This document shows, in pieces, positions 57,347 to 64,000 of a stretch of 64,000 bases of DNA. Location: positions 70,200,211 through 70,264,210 of the forward strand of contig NC_083604.1 in NCBI RefSeq assembly GCF_029168945.1. The letters are read 5' to 3'. The position numbers and the translations under genes were made by a program. The notes beneath the pieces are model-generated. The model did no database searches. It saw only the letters and a program-made list of their open reading frames with translations, and was not told the DNA's origin. The DNA comes from Cannabis sativa. Lineage: Eukaryota; Streptophyta; Magnoliopsida; Rosales; Cannabaceae. How positions within the stretch are numbered: the first letter of the stretch is position 1; each line of letters opens with the position of its first letter.

Positions 57347-59723
57347 GGTAGCGCCCTAGATAATTAGGCACGCCACCCAAGATACTTATAAAACCCTAAT
57401 CCCCTAAACGAGATTACTAATAGAATTAGCCCAAAATTTAAATTTTTATAACAATAGGAATGAAAATAAACTTGTAATACTTTAAACTTTATAAACTAAA
57501 AGTTACAGCAGTTGGGATCCCAAAAACATTTACAAAATAATATTACAAGTCCTTTTCTTTCAGCCGGTCTAAGCGGCAAAACAGAGTCTCAAAAGCACAA
57601 CACTGGTAGACCCTCAACCTGCTTGGTCTGATATGGCCCAGACATGTACATTCTTCGCCCAACTCCTGCACTCATGGCTGATCAACAGCAGTCTTACCCA
57701 ATCCTGCATAGTAGAGCACCCGTGAGCCAAGCCCAGCAAGACAGTATAAAATATATCGATAATATGCTCATCATATAATATAAAAACAGTAATGCCATTC
57801 AAATCTGTCTGTGTGACTTAAACCTGCATGTTAGGCTCACATGCCTATTTATGTTTACGTGACGTAAACCTACATGTTGCTCTCACACGTCTATTTATGT
57901 TTACGTGGTGTAGACCTACGTGTTGCTCTCACACGTTTATATACAATAAGGCTTTAGAATGGTTCATGTAGGTTATGGTTACCGAGTCCAACCCGATTAT
58001 GCCTTGAGTGCATAATCCTTAAATCTCATTACACTTAACATGGCATGGCATTTACACACATATATCACTAGGGTAATAACCCTATTCTATTAAACCGCTC
58101 ATATTAGGGTAATAAACCTAGTCCTGGTTACTATATATTCATACATATCATTTTCAATATAAGCGCCATTGCGCATACTCTACGTGCTAACTACTCTCTT
58201 ACCTGTTGTCCAACAATAGAAGAGATTCCAAATCCCTGGGTGCTCCTGATCAGGTGTCGGTAATCCTAGTCACACAATTTGGGATTTTCATAAATAGGGT
58301 TAATCCCTGATTTCAAACTCGTCAAATATATTCATGGAATTTAAAACTCAGATAATCTCATAGAGCTCGGAACGAGCTTTCCAACGCTATATAGAACTCC
58401 CAAATCGGAGTTCGAAATCAAAAGATATGCATTTTCAAAGTTTGAACTCAAAACTGCCCATAAACTCGAGGGCGGGTCGCGGCATGCCCAAGCCATGTCG
58501 CGACACCTGAGGCAAAATCCCAAGTTCAACCAACAGGGGCGGGCCGCGGCATGGTCTGGGTTGAAAACCCAAAAATCAGCCACCTTCAAACATGATTTTC
58601 AACAACAATTCAACACCAAATTACTCCAAAACTTGATCAAACTTTCAAATTACCAAATAAAGTTGCTAGCAAACATTATAGGATTAAAATATACAACTCA
58701 AGCATTAAATTCCAATATTAAACTACCAAAATTAGATTGCACAAATAACCCAAAAATCAAGCTTCAACTAAGCAAACTTCAAGCTCTTGAACTTGAGCTT
58801 CAACTTACTCAATTCAATCAATTTTCCAGCAGCAAACACCTTAAGAACACAAGGTTTCAAGCTATAAAATACTCTATCCTTTTACTCCAAGCTCAACAAC
58901 ATAAATCCCCACCAATCCATGCAATTCCATAATCAATATACCAAGATTAAAATCCAAAACCATGAACATGCAACTTCAGAAACACAACAACACAAAACAT
59001 GCTTTTCAACAAATAAAAACTAGCAAGAACTTCAACAATAAATTTCAAATAAACTCATCTAGAAACTACCTCAATTCGAAGCTTAAAATCCTTCCAATTC
59101 AAAGCTCCAAAATCAAGCAATTTTCTCCAAAATCAACAATTCACAAAAGAATAGGGTTGGAGAGAGAGAGGGACCGAGTTGGAGGGGAACACACCAGAAT
59201 TTTTTATCTCCTTTTCCAAAAATTAACTTCTTTTGGTTAAATGTAAAATATGGGTCAAAAGACCAAAATGCCCCTATGGCCAATGCATACATAACCACAC
59301 ACACAAGGATATTTATGTCAATTCATGCATATCAAACCTCAAATAAAATTTTAGATTATCACCAATAAATAAAATGCCAAATAATTCTAATCCAAATTGT
59401 ATTTCGGGCCCGAACCCGGTTCGGCCCGAGATACCCGGTTGTGACTATACTGCGCCAACCTGTAAGAACACACCTGAAAAAACAACACAGGCACATTATA
59501 TAATAATATAGTTCTATTAAGCATGTAATTAAATTAATTTCATCATTTTACCCTTCTCGGGTCATAATTACTAAAATACCCATGGTTCACCAACGGGGTC
59601 TTACCATGTTATAAATCATATTAATTCACATATATTGAACTATATAATAATATAATTCTTCAATTATTCGTAATTATCTGATTAGGGTTTTGCTAATCCA
59701 TTTCTTAATTCTAGGGTATTACA
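57347..59723 (-). repeat. 3' LTR of a Ty3/gypsy element (LTR S2)
   Basis: Same family as the solo LTR at 12197-14572, inverted; 2377 bp. On the minus strand it begins TGTAATACCCTAG at 59723, straight after a purine tract, and ends near 57347 with a degenerate GGGCGCTACC. It contains a 32-bp palindrome (59401-59432) and GC-rich palindromes at 58471-58505 and 58536-58553, the latter with its right arm lost. Confidence 0.85.
58471..58553. repeat. GC-rich palindromes in LTR S2
   Basis: GGCGGGTCGCGGCATG (58471-58486) faces CATGTCGCGACAC (58494-58506). A second left arm, GGGCGGGCCGCGGCATG (58537-58553), has no matching right arm. Same pattern as in LTR A and LTR S1. Confidence 0.8.
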
Positions 59724-59740
59724 ATTACCCCTCCTTATAG
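59724..59740 (-). other. polypurine tract
   Basis: The minus strand reads ATAAGGAGGGGTAAT directly before the LTR start TGTAATACCC. Confidence 0.7.
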
Positions 59741-59757
59741 AAATTTCGTCCCGAAAT

Positions 59758-61286
59758 TTACCTGAACAACTGCGAATATTTCTGCTGCATATCCGTCTCG
59801 AGTTCACAGGTTGCCTCTTCCACTCTACTGTTCCTCCACAATACTTTCACCAGTGCCACTGTCTTGCTTCTCAAGACTTTCTCTCTTCTATCGAGTACAG
59901 CTGCCAACGCTGGGGGCATAGCCAACCTATATGATATATGCCGTATCCTCTCAAGGATTTCAAAAGGTCCAATGAACCTCGGGCTAAGTTTTCCTTTCTT
60001 ACCAAAGCATCTAATGCCTTTCATCGGAGATATTCGAAGAAATACCATGTCCCTAACGTGGAAATCAATATCCCGAAGCTTTGGATTAGCATAACTCTTC
60101 TGTCTGCTCTGAGCCGCGAGCATTCGCGCTCTAATCTTGTTAATTGCCTCACTTGTTCTCTTAACATCCTCGGGACCCAAGAACTTTCTTTCACCTACTT
60201 CATCCCAGTGAATAGGTGATCTGCATTTTCTTCCATATAAAGGCTCATAAGGGGACATCCCGATTGTTGCCTAGTAGCTGTTGTTATAAGAGAACTCGAT
60301 CAGGGAAAGGTAATATACCCATGATCCCTCAAAGTCAAGTACACATGCACGTAGCATGTCTTCTAAAATCTAAATAGTCCTCTCGGATTGCCCATCCGTC
60401 TGAGGATGAAATACTATGCTGAACTTTAATTGAGTACCCATAGCTCGATGTAGACTTTCCCAAAATCTCAATGTAAACTTCAGATCTCTATCCGAAACAA
60501 TGGACTTTGGGACACCATGAAGACGAATAATTTCTCTGACATATAACTCAGCATACTAGTCAATGGAGAAATTCGTCCGAACAAGTAAGAAGTGCGCTTA
60601 CTTTGTAAACTTATCCACTATGACCCACACAGAGTCAAACTGTATCGTGGTTCTAGGCAAACCTACCACAAAGTCCATAGCAATGTCTTTCCATTTTCAT
60701 TCTGGTAGGTTCAACGGCTGCAGCAACCCTGCAGGTCTCTAATGCTCAGCCTTAACTTACTGACAGGTAAGACATTTAACAACATACTCAGCAATATCAT
60801 TCTTCATGCCTGGCCACCAAAACATGGCTTTCAAGTCTTGATACATCTTCGTTGACCATGGATGAACTGAGTAAGGAGTCGTATGAGACTCATTCATGAT
60901 CTCTCTTTTGATACTTTCATCCGTAGGCACACAAACACGGTTCATGAAACGTAACATTCCCGTTTCATCCACTGAGAAATCACTAGCCTTCCCAGCCAAA
61001 ACCCTAGCTCGGGTTTCTGTTAATTCTGGATCTTGCATTTGTACCTCTTTGATTTTCTCTAAAAGAGTAGATTGCAGGGTAATATTAGCCAACTGCCCCA
61101 TAACTAACTCAATCTTAGCTCGGGTCATCTCATTTGCTAGCTGCTAGGAGATCTATTTCACAGTGCTCTGACTCTAACCCTTTCTACTTAAGGCATCAGC
61201 AACCATGTTGGCCTTACTAGGGTGATAAAGGATTTCACAATCATAATCCCTTACCAACTCTAGCCAACGTCACCCCAGTAGTGACT
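59758..61286 (-). pseudogene. Ty3/gypsy pol relic, copy 1 (RNase H end, integrase, chromo-like tail)
   Basis: Minus strand from 61286: the end of RNase H ([26 protein letters not shown]), the H2C2 zinc-binding domain (HTTPYSVHP..., WWPGMKNDI, VVKCLTCQ), the integrase core ([43 protein letters not shown]) and a C-terminal part (GRKCRSPIHWDEVGE, GKLSPRFIGPFEIL, LDRREKVLRSKTVALVKVLW) that resembles the chromovirus (Tekay/Del-like) tail. It ends at the polypurine tract. Stops include TAG at about 60557 and others near 60285 and 60370. Reverse transcriptase is missing; unrelated DNA begins at about 61287. Confidence 0.88.
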
Positions 61287-61994
61287 GCTAAAATTATGGC
61301 TTACAAAGTATGAAACAATGATAGAAGGTCATGAAATAAGAGTGACCTTGACTCTCGCCTAAATGGGACAACGTCAGATTTTCTTTTTGATCGAATAAAA
61401 GGTTGCTAGAATGGTGTCTATTTTAGACAAGCTGACTACTCTATTCAATGAATGATATCTTTGACTCTCGCCTATACGAGACACTGATATCAGTTTGTTA
61501 AAAATCTTAGAAAATAATTGAATATATTTTAATTTTTAGTTTTTTTTACAAACATATATTCTATACTTGTTATTGTCTAAATATGTGTTTGAATTTATTT
61601 GAACCAAGTAATTTAATTCTATTTATTGATATGTAGTGTCAAAATGTTGTTTAACAATCATCACCCCAACCCTCATTTACTCAACGCCTTTGCAAATGAA
61701 CTCCAATGTGCAAAGATGACTTCTGGTCAGAGTATCACTTCACACTTGCTATTATTTTCATCATCACTAAATCTTGACGGCCAGGCTACACACGGTCACT
61801 GCTGGTCACTTCAGTTGGGTCAAGATCATCACAGACATATTCGACATTGTCTAGTTGTGAAAGTTGTATGACTAACCATGGATTCCAGAAGAATTTCTTT
61901 TTTATATAGTTGTTGTTTCTTCATCATCCTGATCTGGGAAATTCAAGACATTGCGAGGGGTGTAAGCATTGACAAGCTTCCAATCAACTTTATT
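61287..61994. other. unclassified sequence joined to the pol relic
   Basis: No known domain. TTGACTCTCGCCTAAATGGG (61348) recurs as TTGACTCTCGCCTATACGAG (61460). A short frame at 61626-61871 has no recognisable domain. The sequence is present again from 63432 to the window end. Confidence 0.5.
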
Positions 61995-62252
61995 CACTAC
62001 AAGAAATGTCACTTTTGCCAGCACATTTTTGTGCTGGCAAAAGTTGCTATTGTGCTGGTAAAATAGAATTTATCTATGATGTGTTGGCAAAAGGGGGTTG
62101 ACAAATCAATGTTGGTATTAGAACTTTTTCCAGCATAAAATGAAAAGTGCTGGCAAAAAAGAATTTTCCCAGCGCGTAAATGTGCTGGTAAGAGTTAGAT
62201 TTTAGCCACTGCAAATGTACGCTGGTAAAACTTTAATCTCTTTGTCAGCACA
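61995..62252. mobile_element. CACTA-type terminus, truncated
   Basis: Starts CACTACAAGAAATGTCAC. It then carries at least six copies of a GTGCTGGCAAAAG/TTTTGCCAGCAC-type subterminal repeat in both orientations. It is cut by the start of duplication unit 2, so its other end and target duplication are not visible. Confidence 0.7.
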
Positions 62253-63428
62253 GAGCCGCGAGCATTCTCGCTCTAATCTTGTTAATGGCCTCACTTGTTC
62301 TCTGAACATCATCGGGACCCAAGAACTTTATTTCACCTACTTCATCCCAGTGAATAGGTGATCTGCATTTTCTTTCATATAAAGGCTCATAAGGGGCCAT
62401 CCCGATTGTTGCTTGGTAGCTGTTGTTATAAGAGAACTTGATCAGGGAAAGGGACTTTACCCATGATCCCTCAAAGTCAAGCACACATCCACGTAGCATG
62501 TCTTCTAAAATCTGAATAGTCCTCTCGGATTGCCCATCCGTCTAAGGATGAAATACTGTGCTGAACTTTAACTGAGTACCCATAGCTCGATGTAGACTTT
62601 CCCAAAATCTCGATGTAAACTTCAGATCTCTATCCGAAATAATGGATTTTGGGACACCATGAAGACGAACAATTTCTCTGACATATAACTCAGCATACTA
62701 GTCAATGGAGAAATTCGTCCGAACAAGTAAGAAGTGCGCTGACTTTGTAAACCTATCCACTATGACCCACACAGAGTCAAACTGTTCCGTGGTTCTAGGA
62801 AAACCTACCTCAAAGTCCATAGCAATGTCTTCCCATTTCCATTCTGGTATGTTTAATGGCTGCAGCAACCCTGCAGGTCTCTGATGCTCAACCTTAACTT
62901 GCTGACAGGTAAGACATTTAACAACATACTCAACAATATCATTCTTCATGCCTGGCCACCAAAACATGGCTTTCAGGTCTTGATACATCTTCGTTGACCT
63001 TGGATGAACTGAGTAAGGAGTCGTATGAGACTCATTCATGATCTCTCTTTTGATACTTTCATCCGTAGGCACACAAACACGATTCCCGAAACGTAACATT
63101 CCCGTTTCATCCACTAAGAAATTACTAGCCTTCCCAGCCAAAACCCTAGCTCGGGTTTCTGTTAATTTTGGATCTTGCATTTGTACCTCTTTGATTTGCT
63201 CTAAAAGAGTAGATTGTAGGGTAATATTAGCCAACTGCCCCATAACTAACTCAATCTTAGCTCGGGTCATCTCATTTGCTAGCTGCTGGGAGATCTGTTT
63301 CACAGTGCTCAACTGACTCTAACCCTTTCTGCTTAAGGCATCAACAACCACGTTGGCCTTACCAGGGTGATAAAGGATTTCACAATCATAATCCCTTACC
63401 AACTTTAGCCAACGTCACCCCAATAATG
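62253..63428 (-). pseudogene. Ty3/gypsy pol relic, copy 2
   Basis: Duplicate of 60111-61283: the same RNase H end, H2C2 domain, integrase core and GRKCRSPIHW region (here ERKCRSPIHW), stopping where the duplication breaks. It shares the TAG stop of copy 1 (about 62699), which means the element was already dead when it was duplicated. The stretch from about 62698 to 63312 is open for 204 residues in this copy. Confidence 0.88.
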
Positions 63429-64000
63429 ACTGCTAAGAGTATGGCTTACAAAGTATGAAACAATGATAGAAGGTCATGAAATAAGAGTGACCTTGACTCT
63501 CGCCTAAATGGGACAACGTCAGATTTTCTTTTTGATCGAATAAAAGGTTACTAGAATGGTGTCTATTTTAGACAAGCTGACTACTCTATTCAATGAATGA
63601 TATCTTTGACTCTCGCCTATACGTGACACTGATATCAGTTTGTTAAAAATCTTAGAAAATAATTTAATATATTTTAATTTTTAGTTTTTTTTTACAAACA
63701 TATCTTCTATACTTGTTATTGTCTAAATATATGTTTGAATTTATTTGAACCAAGTAATTTAATTCTATTTATTGATATGTAGTGTCAAAATGTTGTTTAA
63801 CAATCATCACCCCAACCCTCATTTACTCAACGCCTTTGCAAATGAACTCCAATGTGCAAAGATGACTTCTGGTCAGAGTATCACTTCACACTTGCTATTA
63901 TTTTCATCATCACTAAATCTTGACGGCCAGGCTACACACGGTCACTGCTGGTCACTTCAGTTGGGTCAAGATCATCACAGACATATTCGACATTGTCTAG
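63429..64000. repeat. tandem duplication, unit 2, unclassified part
   Basis: Repeats 61287-61855 with few changes and runs off the window end, so the duplication or array continues beyond 64000. Confidence 0.85.

Larger units (their letters stand above)
60111..62252. repeat. tandem duplication, unit 1 (about 2.14 kb)
   Basis: This segment and 62253-64000 align end to end with an offset of 2142 at the start and 2145 near 63446, with only scattered differences. The unit holds most of the gypsy pol relic, 0.7 kb of unclassified sequence and a CACTA-type terminus. The junction at about 62252 falls inside a pol codon series, so it is a later duplication and not two insertions. Confidence 0.92.

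Noticed and set aside
58495..59240. Two Lys/Gln/Asn-rich plus-strand ORFs in LTR S2
   Set aside because: Low-complexity translations of the antisense LTR; no domain, and LTR S1 does not keep them.
1..64000. CRISPR arrays, rRNA, tRNA genes, organelle insertions, bacterial operons
   Set aside because: None seen on either strand; the repeats present are plant TE and microsatellite sequences.

Overview
This is a 64 kb stretch of AT-rich plant nuclear DNA, most likely from a eudicot. The evidence is a bZIP gene and a small DUF688-type gene of plant kind, plus Ty1/copia, Ty3/gypsy (Athila-like and chromovirus-like), plant L1 LINEs, CACTA, hAT and Harbinger elements. I cannot name the species. No bacterial, organellar, rRNA or CRISPR signal was seen.

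Only two host genes are convincing. One is an intact 149-residue protein with a SIPFSWEDKPG motif at 10147-10596 (+). The other is an intact 193-residue bZIP transcription factor at 49545-50126 (-), with a TATA-like box and a cluster of ACGT elements upstream. Almost everything else is transposon sequence, mostly decayed and often nested.

Layout. 1-5522: two Athila-like pieces (element A has gag and LTR but no pol; element B has gag N-terminus and LTR) next to a gypsy integrase relic. 5523-5757: truncated LINE tail. 6087-7732: CACTA element (3-bp TSD TAT) with three GA arrays. 7733-11984: intergenic DNA around the DUF688-type gene. 11985-15106: an unclassified repeat (family R) split by a complete solo LTR (12197-14572, TSD CTAAT). 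15107-20132: degenerate Copia element carrying a 562-bp hAT MITE with an 8-bp TSD. 20133-23245: AT-rich spacer. 23246-29234: near full-length L1 with intact ORF1 and broken ORF2. 29235-33565: spacer with repeat relics and a possible LTR. 33566-42035: a Copia tail whose RNase H/3' region holds a solo LTR (TSD CTAAG), which in turn holds a 5-kb CACTA element (TSD GAT) with a relic of an Ulp1/C48 protease gene. 44199-44547: Harbinger-like MITE. 44840-48050: a second, disrupted LINE. 49545-50620: bZIP gene and promoter. 50621-57346: spacer, a second copy of family R, and a small ORF cut by an LTR. 57347-64000: 3' LTR and pol relic of the same gypsy family as the solo LTR at 12197, running into a tandem duplication (unit about 2.14 kb) that continues past the window.

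The genes do not form a pathway. The interest lies in the repeat architecture: insertion layers that can be ordered from target-site duplications, GC-rich paired palindromes shared by LTRs of two gypsy lineages, and family R, built from a recurrent 20-bp module in both orientations.
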